A stretch of DNA of 64,000 nt from Synechococcus sp. J7-Johnson (GTDB lineage Bacteria > Cyanobacteriota > Cyanobacteriia > PCC-6307 > Cyanobiaceae), in the NCBI RefSeq assembly GCF_024345795.1, contig NZ_JAGQBU010000001.1, positions 62,001-126,000 of the forward strand, read 5' to 3'. Positions 37,337 to 46,339 of this stretch are shown here, piece by piece. Numbering within the stretch: the first letter of the stretch is position 1; each line of letters opens with the position of its first letter. The notes beneath the pieces were generated by a model. The model worked only from the letters and a program-made list of their open reading frames with translations. It searched no databases and had not been told where the DNA came from. The translations under genes and the position numbers were made by a program.

Positions 37337-38179
37337 ATGCCAACGCTGCTAGGTTCGCGCCACGATCAGCGCCTGCGGCGCGCACCAGCTGGCATGGCCT
37401 CCGCATCAGGGCAACCGCACCACGGCCCCTCCAGCACAGGCAGCAGGCCCATACGCCGCCGGACAGCGGCCATGAGCGCCGTGTCCCTGATGGCTGCTGT
37501 GAGTCTGGGCCTGCCTGGCGCCGGCCTGGCCGCCGGTGGGGTCTCGGTCACAAGCTTCGGCCACAGCGCCCTGCTGATCCAGGGCGGTGGTGCCACCGTG
37601 CTGGTGAACCCCTTCAAGGCCGTGGGCTGTGCTGCCGGCCTGGCGGAGCCGCGGGTGCGCGCCGATGTGATCCTGGCCAGCAGCCGGCTCCTCGATGAGG
37701 GTGCCCCTGTGGCCTCCGGCCGGATGCTGGTGACCCCCGGCTCCTACCGGGTGGCTGGCCTGAAGCTGGAGGGGGCCGCTATCCCCCATGACCGCATCGG
37801 CGGACGGCGCTTCGGTCAGGCCACGCTCTGGCGCTGGAAGCAGGGCGGCCTGGAGATCGCCCACCTGGGCGGAACTGCTGCGCCCCTTCGTCCCGAAGAC
37901 CGGGTGCTGATCGGCAAGCCCGATGTGCTGATCATCGGTGTGGGCGGCGGCGCCAAGGTGTACAGCGGCGCTGAGGCCGCTGCCGTGGTGCGTGCGCTCG
38001 AACCCCGGCGGGTGATCCCAGTGCAGTACGTGAGTGGGAGTGCCCCAAGCGGCTGCGATCAGGGCAGCATCGAGCCCTTCCTGGAAGCGATGAGCGGCAC
38101 ACCTGTGCAACGGGTGGGCCGCACTGTGAGCTTCAGTGCGCCCCTGAGCGATGGGCCACAGATCAAGGTGATGCGCTGA
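37337..38179 (+). CDS. MBL-fold-like protein with lost metal motif, exported
   Basis: The 280-residue protein has an arginine pair followed by a hydrophobic core (about 40-66), so it is exported or anchored, possibly through Tat. The fold resembles UlaG-type metallo-beta-lactamase proteins: SVTSFGHSALLIQGGGATVLVNPF. The metal motif HxHxDH that should follow the DVILAS strand is replaced by SSRLLDEGA, so the usual two-metal site is absent. It starts eight bases after trpG and overlaps the convergent aminotransferase by 17 bases. It probably no longer hydrolyses substrates. Confidence 0.75.
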   Translation: MPTLLGSRHDQRLRRAPAGMASASGQPHHGPSSTGSRPIRRRTAAMSAVSLMAAVSLGLPGAGLAAGGVSVTSFGHSALLIQGGGATVLVNPFKAVGCAAGLAEPRVRADVILASSRLLDEGAPVASGRMLVTPGSYRVAGLKLEGAAIPHDRIGGRRFGQATLWRWKQGGLEIAHLGGTAAPLRPEDRVLIGKPDVLIIGVGGGAKVYSGAEAAAVVRALEPRRVIPVQYVSGSAPSGCDQGSIEPFLEAMSGTPVQRVGRTVSFSAPLSDGPQIKVMR

Positions 38180-39374
38180 CCATCAGCGCTTCGATCTCCT
38201 GATAGGCATCCCAGAAGCGCCCCATCTGCTCGCTGGTGCCCAGGCTCACCCGCAGGGCCCCATCGATCAGGGGCTTGCCGGCCATGGAACGCACCAGGAT
38301 GCCCGCCTTTCGCAGTTCAGCCTCCACCTGGGCAGCCGACAGGGTGGGCCAGATCAGAAGGTAGTTGCCTCCAGCAGCGTGGTGGCGCACGCCGGAAGCC
38401 TGGAGTTGCTCCAGCAACCACTCCCTGGCCCGCAACACTTCGGCCACATAGGCGTCGGTGTAGGCCTGATCGGCCAGGGCGGCGCGGGCTGCCGTGACGG
38501 CAAAGCTGTTGATGTCGTAGGGGCCGGTGACGCGGCTGATCCGGTCGACCAGGGGCGGCGCGCCGATCGCGAAGCCGATGCGCAGGCCCGCCAGACCGGC
38601 GGTCTTGGCCAGAGAGCGCAGCACCAGCAGGTTGGAATGGGCCGCGAAGGGATCCGAGATGCCGCCTGCGATGGGTGCTGCCGCGGCAGGGCTCAGCAGC
38701 GGTGGCAGAACGCTGTCTCCGGTGAAGGCCTCATAGAGCTCATCCACCACGACCAGCGTGCGCGGCGCGGCGGCCGCCAGCTCAAGGATCCGTTCAGGCG
38801 CCAGGCGGGTGCCGGTGGGGTTGTTGGGATTGCAGATCAGCAGGATCCGCGGCGGATGCCAGTCGCCGCTGGGTTCGCCAGCACCACCGGGACCGAGCAG
38901 CGCCGCACGGATCTCCTCGAGAGGGAAGCCGAAGCCGGGCAGCCGATAGGGGACCGCCTCGATCGTCATGCCCTGCATGCGGGCGCAGGGGCTGTAGTAG
39001 CCGAAGGTGGGGCTGGTGGTGAGCAGCCGGTCGCCCTGGGCGCCGTAGGCATGGAACACGGCATGCAGGGCGGCATCGACACCGTTGAACAGGCCGATGT
39101 GGGCGGGAATGAGCGCGTCACTCCCGGCAGCGGCTTCAGCGGCGAGCGCACCGATCAACGCCTCGCGCAGGCCGTCGTACTCGGGGTAGATGGCGTAGTG
39201 ATCGGCGGGGATGGCGCGGATCGCACTGACCACCTGCGGGCTTGGACCCACTGTGTTTTCGTTGAAGTCGAGCCGAAGCAGGCCGCGGCGCCCCTCCAAG
39301 GGGGCGCTATAGGCCACCAGGTCCTCAACCTCGGGGCGGGCCGAGAGAGCCCCAGCTGGCTGCGGCCGCCACAT
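38163..39374 (-). CDS. Class I/II aminotransferase, HisC-like
   Basis: The ATG at 39374 gives 403 residues. A GTG three codons earlier (39383) overlaps the argS stop and is equally possible. The PLP enzyme shows FNENTVGPSPQVV, NPNNPTGTRL, VVVDELYEAF and the PLP-lysine motif RSLAKTAGLAGLRIGFA, with C-terminal RVSLGTSEQMGRFWD. This fits histidinol-phosphate aminotransferase relatives, but a his operon is not here, so the substrate may be another amino acid. It follows argS closely. Confidence 0.86.
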   Translation of the reverse strand: MWRPQPAGALSARPEVEDLVAYSAPLEGRRGLLRLDFNENTVGPSPQVVSAIRAIPADHYAIYPEYDGLREALIGALAAEAAAGSDALIPAHIGLFNGVDAALHAVFHAYGAQGDRLLTTSPTFGYYSPCARMQGMTIEAVPYRLPGFGFPLEEIRAALLGPGGAGEPSGDWHPPRILLICNPNNPTGTRLAPERILELAAAAPRTLVVVDELYEAFTGDSVLPPLLSPAAAAPIAGGISDPFAAHSNLLVLRSLAKTAGLAGLRIGFAIGAPPLVDRISRVTGPYDINSFAVTAARAALADQAYTDAYVAEVLRAREWLLEQLQASGVRHHAAGGNYLLIWPTLSAAQVEAELRKAGILVRSMAGKPLIDGALRVSLGTSEQMGRFWDAYQEIEALMVSASP

Positions 39375-39379
39375 TTCGC

Positions 39380-41224
39380 TCACATCCGCTCCAGCGTGGG
39401 GATACCCAGCAAACCCAACCCCAGGCGCAGCGTGTCGGCTGTGAGGCGGCACAACGCCAGACGGGAGCCCCTGGCCGGTTCCTCGGCCTTGAGCACCGGC
39501 ACCTGGTCGTAGAAGCGGTTGAACGCCTGGGAAAGCTCGAACAGGTAGGAGCAGAGACGGTTGGGCAGCAGTTCTTCGTCCACTTCGGCAATCACCGTAT
39601 CGAGCTGCAGCAACTGGCGCACCAGAGCCCATTCCTGGGGCTCACTGAACACCAGGGGATCAGGGAAGCCCTCGGCCGATTCCCCCTCGCCGGCACCGAG
39701 GCCGCCGCGGCGGGCGATGCCGGCTACGCGCACCAGCGCATAAAGCAGATAGGGGGCCGTGTTGCCGGCCAGGGCCAGCATGCGATCGAAGCTGAACTGG
39801 TAGTTGGTGATCCTGTTGGTTGAGAGATCCGCATACTTCACTGCGGCGATGCCCACGGTGGTGGCCACCAGCTGGATGAACTCCTCGTCTTCCTGACGCT
39901 CTTCCTCGGCCAGGCGGCGGCGCAGATCGGCCTCGGAGCGCTCCACCGCCTCATCGAGCAGGTCCTTGAGCCGAACCGTGTCGCCGGAGCGGGTCTTGAG
40001 CTTCTTGCCGTCCTCGCCCTGCACCAGGCCGAAGGGCACGTGCTCCAGCCGTCCTCCCTCGGGCACCCAGCCGGCACGGCGGGCCACCTGGAACACGGCG
40101 GCGAAGTGGCTGGCCTGGCCGGCATCAGTCACGTAGATCAGCCGGCGGGCGCCATCCCCCTCCGGAGGCGCGGCGAACCGGTAGCGGATCGCGGCCAGGT
40201 CGGTGGTGGCGTAGTTGAAGCCGCCGTCGCTCTTGCGCACGATCAGCGGCAGCGGCCGGCCGTCTTTTCCTGTCACGCCCTCAAGGAACACGCACTGGGC
40301 GCCGGCATCGGTCACCAGCAGCCCGCTGGCCGCCAGATCGGCCACCACCGCCTCCAGATAGGGGTTGTAGAACGACTCCCCCCGCTCGCTCAGAGCGATG
40401 TCGAGGCGGTCGTAGATCAGCTGGAATTCACGCCGCGACTGCTCGCAGAGAAGGTCCCAGGCCCTGCGGCTCACGGGATCGCCGCTCTGCAGCTTCACCA
40501 CCTCCTCACGGGACGTGGCCTGGAAGGCCTCATCGGCATCGAAGCGCGCCTTGGCCTGGCGGTAGAAGGCCACGAGATCACCCAGATCGATCGCATCGGC
40601 GGTGCTGAGCGCCTCGGGGGCCACCTGCTTGAGGTGGGTGATCAGCATCCCGAACTGGGTGCCCCAGTCGCCCACGTGGTTGAGGCGCAGCACCGGATGG
40701 CCGCGGAACTCCAGCACCCGCGCCAGGGCGTCGCCGATGATCGTGGAGCGCAGGTGCCCCACGTGCATCTCCTTGGCGATGTTGGGGCTGGAGAAATCCA
40801 CGATCACCGGAGCCAGCACCTCAGCGAAGCTGGCCTGGACGGGATCGTCCGCCGCGGTGGGCACCCCCAGGCGGGGATCGCCCAGGCGGGCACTCAGCTC
40901 CGCCGCCAACGTCCGAGGGCGAAGGGTGAGGTTGATGAAACCAGGCCCAGCGATCTGGGCGGGTTCGCACAGCTCAGCGAAGGCCGAATCGGCGGCCAGC
41001 TGGTCCACGATGGCGCCGGCGATGACCCGGGGCGGTTGCTTCAGGCGCCGGGCCAAGGCCAGGGCTCCGTTGGCCTGGAAATCACCGAATTCCGGCTGGC
41101 TGGCTGGCGCCAGTTGCGGATCGAGGGGGGTGCCCGCCTGCTGCGCCTCTGCCACCTCGTCTGGAAAGGCCCGCTCCAGGGCCGTGCGCAGCTGGGCTTC
41201 GAGGGCGTGGGCGATGCGACGCAT
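39380..41224 (-). CDS. argS: Arginyl-tRNA synthetase
   Basis: The 614-residue class I synthetase has the N-terminal Add1 tRNA-binding domain, the HIGH-type motif in [20 protein letters not shown], and the DALR anticodon domain near the C-terminus. The KMSKS-like site is [14 protein letters not shown], as usual for ArgRS. The ATG at 41224 matches the family start. It is followed by the aminotransferase and preceded by the grrM end after 92 bases. Confidence 0.97.
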   Translation of the reverse strand: MRRIAHALEAQLRTALERAFPDEVAEAQQAGTPLDPQLAPASQPEFGDFQANGALALARRLKQPPRVIAGAIVDQLAADSAFAELCEPAQIAGPGFINLTLRPRTLAAELSARLGDPRLGVPTAADDPVQASFAEVLAPVIVDFSSPNIAKEMHVGHLRSTIIGDALARVLEFRGHPVLRLNHVGDWGTQFGMLITHLKQVAPEALSTADAIDLGDLVAFYRQAKARFDADEAFQATSREEVVKLQSGDPVSRRAWDLLCEQSRREFQLIYDRLDIALSERGESFYNPYLEAVVADLAASGLLVTDAGAQCVFLEGVTGKDGRPLPLIVRKSDGGFNYATTDLAAIRYRFAAPPEGDGARRLIYVTDAGQASHFAAVFQVARRAGWVPEGGRLEHVPFGLVQGEDGKKLKTRSGDTVRLKDLLDEAVERSEADLRRRLAEEERQEDEEFIQLVATTVGIAAVKYADLSTNRITNYQFSFDRMLALAGNTAPYLLYALVRVAGIARRGGLGAGEGESAEGFPDPLVFSEPQEWALVRQLLQLDTVIAEVDEELLPNRLCSYLFELSQAFNRFYDQVPVLKAEEPARGSRLALCRLTADTLRLGLGLLGIPTLERM

Positions 41225-41316
41225 GGGTGGCGGGTGCGGCCGGACTGCCGGGGGGTGGTGACGGTTCAGGCTCCGATCATCCCTCCTGGGGGTCGGCTTT
41301 CAGACGCTGGGCCCGT

Positions 41317-42474
41317 TCAGGCGCTCAGCCCCAGCTCCTGCTCCATGCCGCTGAGCACCACATCAGCCACCAGCTGGATGCGGTAGCGGCAGGCCTCGGT
41401 GACGCTGCCATCAAAGCGGCCGTGCTCCCAGTATTTGTTGCTGCCGGCACCGCCGCCGCAGAGGCCGAAATAGGCGCACTCCTGGCGGCAGAGCCGCACA
41501 CCGGCTTCGATTTCCCCGCGCACCAGCTGGAACTTGTCGGTGGCCATGGAGGCTTCCAGGCTGCCCTCCAGGACGTTGCCGAAGACGAAGTCGCCGTATC
41601 TGGCGGTGGCTACGGCCAGCAGTTCGGGATCGAAGGTGGAGAAATTGCCCCTGGCATCCACGTTCACGATCGCGAAGGGCGTGTTCATGTCGGTGGCCTC
41701 CAGGCGGGCCTCGCCGCAGGCCAGGCTGGTGATGCCATCGAATTCGCGCAGCCGCAGCCGGTCAGGCTCCGCGCGGATCCGCTGCCAGAAGCGCTCCATG
41801 AAGGCGCTGTAGCGGCGCTCGCTGTCGGGCCGCTCGAGGGTGGAGCGCAGGTTCTCACCCTCGGTTTCCTCCATGTTGAAACCCACGCTGGTGATGCCAC
41901 TGCCCGTGAAGAAGTCGTAAAGCGCATCGGCCTGATCGAGGGCATCGGCCGTGAGCACGCAGATCACCTGGAAGGGAATGGCGCGGCGCTGAAGGGCCGC
42001 GATGCCGCGCATCACCGCCCCATGGGTGGGCAGGCCCGTGCGGGTGCGGCGGTGGGCGTCGTGCAGGGCAGCCGGTCCATCCATGCTCACGCCCACATGG
42101 ATGCCGTTGCGCTCGAAGCAGTCGCACCAGGCGTCGTCGATCACCACCGCATTGGTCTGCAGCGACTGCACGATGGTGCCAGGCGGCAGACCGTGGCGCT
42201 GCAGGGCCTGGTCGATGCGCTCAGAGGCCGCGTCGTAGAAGGCGATCGGCATGGTGAGCGGTTCGCCCGCATGCCAGAGCAAGGTGAAGCCACCCTCGAG
42301 GAACGGACTTTCGAGCACGCGCTCCAAAGCCGCATCGAGGATCTCGAGCGGCAGCCGGCTGCGGTCATCGCGGCTGGGCAGGTAGCAGTAGTCGCAGTCG
42401 AGGTTGCAGAAGGGCGTGGGCTGCACCACCAGCAGGCGCAGGGGACCAGCCTGGACCGGTGCGGATGCGGTCAC
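41317..42474 (-). CDS. grrM: GrrM-type radical SAM/SPASM peptide maturase
   Basis: This 385-residue radical SAM enzyme has its CxxxCxxC cluster at C23-C27-C30 (TPFCNLDCDYCYLP), the anSME-like WHAGEPLTMP segment, and a SPASM domain at the C-terminus with CRQECAYFGLCGG and later Cys residues for two extra 4Fe-4S clusters. The order matches the GrrM/OscB cyclophane maturases, which link an aromatic ring to the side chain of a residue two positions on. Its ATG overlaps the grrA stop (ATGA), so it is translationally coupled to its precursor. Close relatives mature sulfatases, so the precursor next door is what fixes the call. Confidence 0.9.
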   Translation of the reverse strand: MTASAPVQAGPLRLLVVQPTPFCNLDCDYCYLPSRDDRSRLPLEILDAALERVLESPFLEGGFTLLWHAGEPLTMPIAFYDAASERIDQALQRHGLPPGTIVQSLQTNAVVIDDAWCDCFERNGIHVGVSMDGPAALHDAHRRTRTGLPTHGAVMRGIAALQRRAIPFQVICVLTADALDQADALYDFFTGSGITSVGFNMEETEGENLRSTLERPDSERRYSAFMERFWQRIRAEPDRLRLREFDGITSLACGEARLEATDMNTPFAIVNVDARGNFSTFDPELLAVATARYGDFVFGNVLEGSLEASMATDKFQLVRGEIEAGVRLCRQECAYFGLCGGGAGSNKYWEHGRFDGSVTEACRYRIQLVADVVLSGMEQELGLSA

Positions 42475-42845
42475 CAGAAATTGCGCCAGCCGACGTTGGG
42501 CCAGCCGCCATTACGGAATCCACCGTTGCGGAAGCCCCCGTTGTAGAAGCCGCCGTTGCGGAAACCTCCGTTGCGGAAGCCGACATTGGGGCCGTTGATA
42601 AACGTCCGCGCCAGCCAGCCGTCTGCACCGGCCGCCTCCACCCCGGCCTCCGGCTTGTCATGGTCCCGGATGGCGGCGGCAATGCGGCGCAGGCGCCCCT
42701 CGATGGCATCGGCCTGACGGGGGTGATCACTGGCCGGGGGTGCTGAGCCGGATGCCGCCAGGGCCCGGGCCACCCCAGGATCCAGGGGCAAGGAGGCAGC
42801 CAGCAACAGGATGCCGAAAAGCCGGGAGCGGGTGAAGAAGGCCAT
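42471..42845 (-). CDS. grrA: GrrA/OscA-type cyclophane RiPP precursor, secreted
   Basis: The 124-residue protein is a peptide precursor with an N-terminal signal peptide (hydrophobic residues about 9-20), a linker with charged residues, and a Gly-rich repeat tail. Eight aromatic-X-Asn motifs are visible: FIN at 82-84 and then FRN, FRN, FYN, FRN, FRN, WPN, WRN at 90-122, spaced exactly five residues apart. In characterised triceptide enzymes such aromatic-X-X units are crosslinked into three-residue cyclophanes. The ATG at 42845 is chosen because it puts the signal peptide at the N-terminus; a TTG at 42881 is less likely. The gene lies between grrP and grrM on the same strand. Confidence 0.88.
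   Translation of the reverse strand: MAFFTRSRLFGILLLAASLPLDPGVARALAASGSAPPASDHPRQADAIEGRLRRIAAAIRDHDKPEAGVEAAGADGWLARTFINGPNVGFRNGGFRNGGFYNGGFRNGGFRNGGWPNVGWRNFW
42480..42578 (-). repeat. grrA: 15-base tandem repeats encoding aromatic-X-Asn-Gly-Gly units in grrA
   Basis: Seven aromatic-X-Asn motifs recur at exactly 15-base intervals over this stretch, most followed by GG. Codons for the same residues vary between units (TTC, CGC/CGT, AAC/AAT), so the repeat is kept at protein level rather than being a recent DNA duplication. Confidence 0.85.
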
Positions 42846-42910
42846 CGGAGCAGGGTGGAAGCGGGGGAGGGGCAGAGACAACGACGCGCCGGGTGGGCCG
42901 CCTCAGGACA

Positions 42911-43894
42911 TCAGGGAGCCGTGGACCTGGCAGGGGTAGAACCCGCCTGGGCCGGCAGAGGGCGCAGGGCCTCCACCCCCAGCAGCACCGAATCGAAGTA
43001 GTTGCGGATCTGATCCGGCGTGCGGTTGAGCGCACTGCCGGGTCCCACCCAGCGATCGATGGCGTTCACCGCCTCGGGCTGACCATCGAGGTAGCCCTGC
43101 AGCAGCCGTGCAATCGCCAGATTCACCAGATTGCGGAAGGCGGAATCGTTCTCAGGGACCAGGCAGGCCACGGCATAACGCTCGTAGGGCTCTGCGGGGG
43201 TCTGAGCCAGCGCGGCACCCTTGTCGCCGGCAGCCAGACCGGCCAGGAGCGAACTGTCACCGATCACCCCCTCCACGGACCCGGCCCTCAGCGCCGCCAA
43301 GGCCTCGGTCAGACTGGCGAAGCCCACGGGCCGGGCGGCCGGCTGGATGCCCTTGAGCTCTGTTTCCGCCAGAGAATTGGCGACCACACCGATGCGCCTC
43401 CCGGCGAGCGACTGGGGCGATCCATCCAGTCGACCAGCGGGCGCCAGCAGCCTCAGACCGGAGAGCGCGAAGGGCAGGGAATAGTCGAGGGTGTTGTCCT
43501 GTTCCCAGTTGAACGGCACGCCACAGGCGAGATCGGCCTGACCGCCCACCAGACGCAGGCCCAGAGCAGCAGGGTCGGCCACGGCCTCGACGCGGAGCCG
43601 GACGGGGCGGCCCACGGCCACAGCCAGCTCAGCCGCGATGCGATTGCCCACCTCCATCGCGTAGCCCACCGGTTGCCCTTGGGCAGTGAAGGAGAGCAGG
43701 GGTGCCTGATCAGGCAGCCCAACCATCACCAGCTCACCGCTGCGGGCGACCCGGTCGACGACCCCCTCCGCGCGAGCGGATGCCGCCGGCAGAAGGCCCG
43801 CGAGCAGGGCCAGGCCAGCCGGCACCAACCGGCGACCCACGCGGGATCGGGACAACGGCAGAACCAGCTGAAGGGGGAAGGGACGTCGCGGCAC
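42911..43894 (-). CDS. grrP: GrrP-like periplasmic solute-binding-like protein
   Basis: The 327-residue protein (GTG at 43894) has a signal peptide ending near ASARA at about residue 41 and then the family 3 solute-binding fold, GELVMVGLPDQAPLLSFTAQGQPVGYAMEVG, through GVPFNWEQDNTLDYS and VGFASLTEALAALRAGSVEGVIGD. No ABC permease or ATPase lies near, so it is an orphan binding protein, as known for the partner protein of GRRM loci. It precedes grrA by 65 bases on the same strand. An ATG at 44032, right after nadC, is possible but would hide the signal peptide. Confidence 0.85.
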   Translation of the reverse strand: MPRRPFPLQLVLPLSRSRVGRRLVPAGLALLAGLLPAASARAEGVVDRVARSGELVMVGLPDQAPLLSFTAQGQPVGYAMEVGNRIAAELAVAVGRPVRLRVEAVADPAALGLRLVGGQADLACGVPFNWEQDNTLDYSLPFALSGLRLLAPAGRLDGSPQSLAGRRIGVVANSLAETELKGIQPAARPVGFASLTEALAALRAGSVEGVIGDSSLLAGLAAGDKGAALAQTPAEPYERYAVACLVPENDSAFRNLVNLAIARLLQGYLDGQPEAVNAIDRWVGPGSALNRTPDQIRNYFDSVLLGVEALRPLPAQAGSTPARSTAP

Positions 43895-44032
43895 GGGAGG
43901 TCGCAAGGCAGACCATCCACAATCTTGACAAATGCGGCGAATTTGGCCAACCACCAGGCCGCAAGAGCAGTGCTTTGTGATGAAGAGCCATGGCTTATCG
44001 AGACGGCCCTGCATCTGGACCGTTTCGGGCAT

Positions 44033-44926
44033 TCACGCCAGCACCGGGTCGTAGCGCATGCTCAGATCCAGCCAGGGACTGCGGGTGACCGCGGCGCTGG
44101 TGGAGATCAGATCGATGCCGGTGGCGGCGTAGGCACGCAGCTGGGCGGGATCCACACCGGAAGCCTCCAGCACCACCGGCAGACCCCGCTCGATCGCCCG
44201 CCGCTGGAGTTGGGGCACCAACTGCCCCAGGGCCTCGGGAGTGAAGCCGTCGAGCAGAACTGCATCAGCACCAGCGTCAACGGCCTGCACCGCCTCATCG
44301 TCGGTTTCCGCCTCCACGATCACCCGTGCTGGCCAGGGGGCGACGGAGCGCACAGCGGCGATGGCGTGCGCCACCCCGCCGGCCCAGGCCAGGTGGTTCT
44401 CCTTGAGCATGGCGGCGTCATCGAGCCCGCAGCGATGATTCGTGCCCCCACCGCAACGCACGGCGTACTTCTCGAGCAACCTCAGGCCAGGGGTGGTCTT
44501 GCGGGTGTCGGCCAGCTTCACTCCTGTGCCGCTCAGCACCGCCACCAGCGCCGCCGTAGCGGTGGCGATCCCTGACAGGCGCATGGCCAGGTTGAGGGCG
44601 GTGCGCTCACCAGCCACCAGGGCCGTCGCCGGTCCCGCCAGCTCCAGCACCCGCTGATCCAGTGCCACCGGCTCCCCGTCGGCCACCAACAGGCGCACCT
44701 GCACCGAGGCATCGAGCAAACGGAACAGCGGCTCCACCAGCACCCCGCCACAGAACGTCCCCGCACGCCGAGCCGTCCAGCTGGCCCGGCCTGGCTGGCC
44801 GATCAGGGCGGCGGCGGTGAGGTCGCCACGGCCGATGTCCTCCGCCAGCCAGGAGCGGAGCTGGAGCTCCAGCTGAGGCTGGCTGAGCAGGGCGGCGGCC
44901 GCATGGGCGCTCGGAAGGATGGCCAA
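44033..44926 (-). CDS. nadC: Nicotinate-nucleotide pyrophosphorylase
   Basis: NadC makes nicotinate mononucleotide from quinolinate in NAD synthesis. The 297-residue protein has WLAEDIGRGDLT, GERTALNLAMRLSGIAT, LADTRKTTPGLRLLEKYAVRCGGGTNHR and the later VIVEAETDDEAVQA, all family hallmarks. The start at 44926 lies 51 bases after the mnmE stop. It precedes grrP on the same strand. Confidence 0.96.
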   Translation of the reverse strand: MAILPSAHAAAALLSQPQLELQLRSWLAEDIGRGDLTAAALIGQPGRASWTARRAGTFCGGVLVEPLFRLLDASVQVRLLVADGEPVALDQRVLELAGPATALVAGERTALNLAMRLSGIATATAALVAVLSGTGVKLADTRKTTPGLRLLEKYAVRCGGGTNHRCGLDDAAMLKENHLAWAGGVAHAIAAVRSVAPWPARVIVEAETDDEAVQAVDAGADAVLLDGFTPEALGQLVPQLQRRAIERGLPVVLEASGVDPAQLRAYAATGIDLISTSAAVTRSPWLDLSMRYDPVLA

Positions 44927-44977
44927 CGGGAACCTGGACAGGCTGGGGCTCTCCCCATCCTGACGGCCACAACGCGA

Positions 44978-46339
44978 CTATTTGCCGATGCAGAAGCGGG
45001 AGAAGACACGGTCGAGCACGGCTTCGTTCACCTCCTCACCGGTGATCTCACCGAGGCTGCGCGCGGCCTGACGCAGGTCGATCGTCCAGAAATCCCAGGG
45101 CAGATCCTCCGCGGCTGCCGCCAGGGAGCCTCCAAGGCTTTCGGCCGCCGCCGCCGCCAGATCACACTGGCGGGCATTGAGAGCCACCTCCAACCCAGGC
45201 CCCAGGCTGAGGCCACAACGGCCCAGCAGCGCATCCCCCAGCGCCTCGAGGCCGCTGCCCGTCAGCGCGCTGATCACCACATCCACCTGGGCAGGGGCAA
45301 CGGCGACAGCACGATCGGCCTTGTTGCCCACCACCAGCACCGGCACCTCGGCGGGCAACTGGCCGGCCAGTGCCGCGTCGGCCTCGGTCCAGCCCTCGCT
45401 CAGGTCCACCAGCAGCAGCACCGCGTCAGCGCTGGCCAGGGCCCGGTGGCTGCGCTCAATCCCCAGGCGCTCCACCAGATCGTCGGTGGCGCGGATCCCG
45501 GCAGTGTCGAGCAGGGTGAGCGGAACGCCCTGCAGCACCAACTCGCTCTCCACCAGATCGCGGGTGGTGCCGGGCTGGTCCGTCACGATCGCCCGCTCAC
45601 TGCGGCTGAGGGCATTGAGCAGGCTCGATTTGCCCACGTTGGGACGGCCGATGATCGCCACCTTCAGGCCCTCCCGCAGCAGCCGGCCCTGGGAGGCCTC
45701 CTCCACCAGCCTCAGCAGCGCCTGCTGCACCGCCTCCAGCTCCGCCACCAGAGCCGCCGGATCCAAGGGCTGCAAATCCTCCTCGAAATCAACCCGCGCC
45801 TCCAGCTCCGCCAGCTGGTCGAGCAGGCGGCCGCGCAGAGCGCCGATCCGCCGCTGCAGGCCGCCATCGAGGCCGGCGACCGCCAGCTGGGCCGCCCGGC
45901 GGCTGCGGGCCGTGATCAGGTCGCTGATCGCCTCCGCACGGGTGAGATCGAGGCGGCCGTTGAGGAAGGCCCTCTGGCTGAACTCCCCCGGCCGGGCAAG
46001 GCGTGCCCCAGAGCAGAGCACCAGCTCCAGCACCCGCCGCACGGCGATCAGTCCTCCGTGGCAATGAAGCTCGACCACGTCCTCCCGCGTGAAACTGCGG
46101 GGTGCCTTCATCAGCAGCAGCAGGGCCTCATCCAGCCGCTCCGCGCTGACTGGGTCAACCACATGGCCATAGAGCACGCGATGGCTCCCCCAGGCCTGCT
46201 CACCGGGGGGAAGAAACAGATTGCGGCCGATGGTCTCCGCCTCGGGGCCGGAGATTCTTACGATCGCCACACTTCCCTCACCGGGCGCCAACGCCGTGGC
46301 GATCGCAGCAATGGTGTCGTCCGAATCCAAGGAGCCCAA
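44978..46339 (-). CDS. mnmE: tRNA uridine-5-carboxymethylaminomethyl GTPase
   Basis: MnmE, with MnmG, modifies the wobble uridine. The 453-residue protein has the N-terminal DTIAAIATALAPGEGSVAIVRISG, the G domain GRPNVGKSSLLNAL with PGTTRDL and TAGIR, and the C-terminal CIGK. There is no ATG near the start; TTG at 46339 or 46330 (six or three residues before DDTIAAIAT) is most likely, and I list the longer. The 5' end overlaps the divergent DUF2062 gene. Confidence 0.94.
   Translation of the reverse strand: MGSLDSDDTIAAIATALAPGEGSVAIVRISGPEAETIGRNLFLPPGEQAWGSHRVLYGHVVDPVSAERLDEALLLLMKAPRSFTREDVVELHCHGGLIAVRRVLELVLCSGARLARPGEFSQRAFLNGRLDLTRAEAISDLITARSRRAAQLAVAGLDGGLQRRIGALRGRLLDQLAELEARVDFEEDLQPLDPAALVAELEAVQQALLRLVEEASQGRLLREGLKVAIIGRPNVGKSSLLNALSRSERAIVTDQPGTTRDLVESELVLQGVPLTLLDTAGIRATDDLVERLGIERSHRALASADAVLLLVDLSEGWTEADAALAGQLPAEVPVLVVGNKADRAVAVAPAQVDVVISALTGSGLEALGDALLGRCGLSLGPGLEVALNARQCDLAAAAAESLGGSLAAAAEDLPWDFWTIDLRQAARSLGEITGEEVNEAVLDRVFSRFCIGK

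Noticed and set aside
42480..42578. CRISPR-like short repeats
   Set aside because: The 15-base units lie in a coding sequence, have no spacers of unique sequence, and encode a clear peptide repeat.
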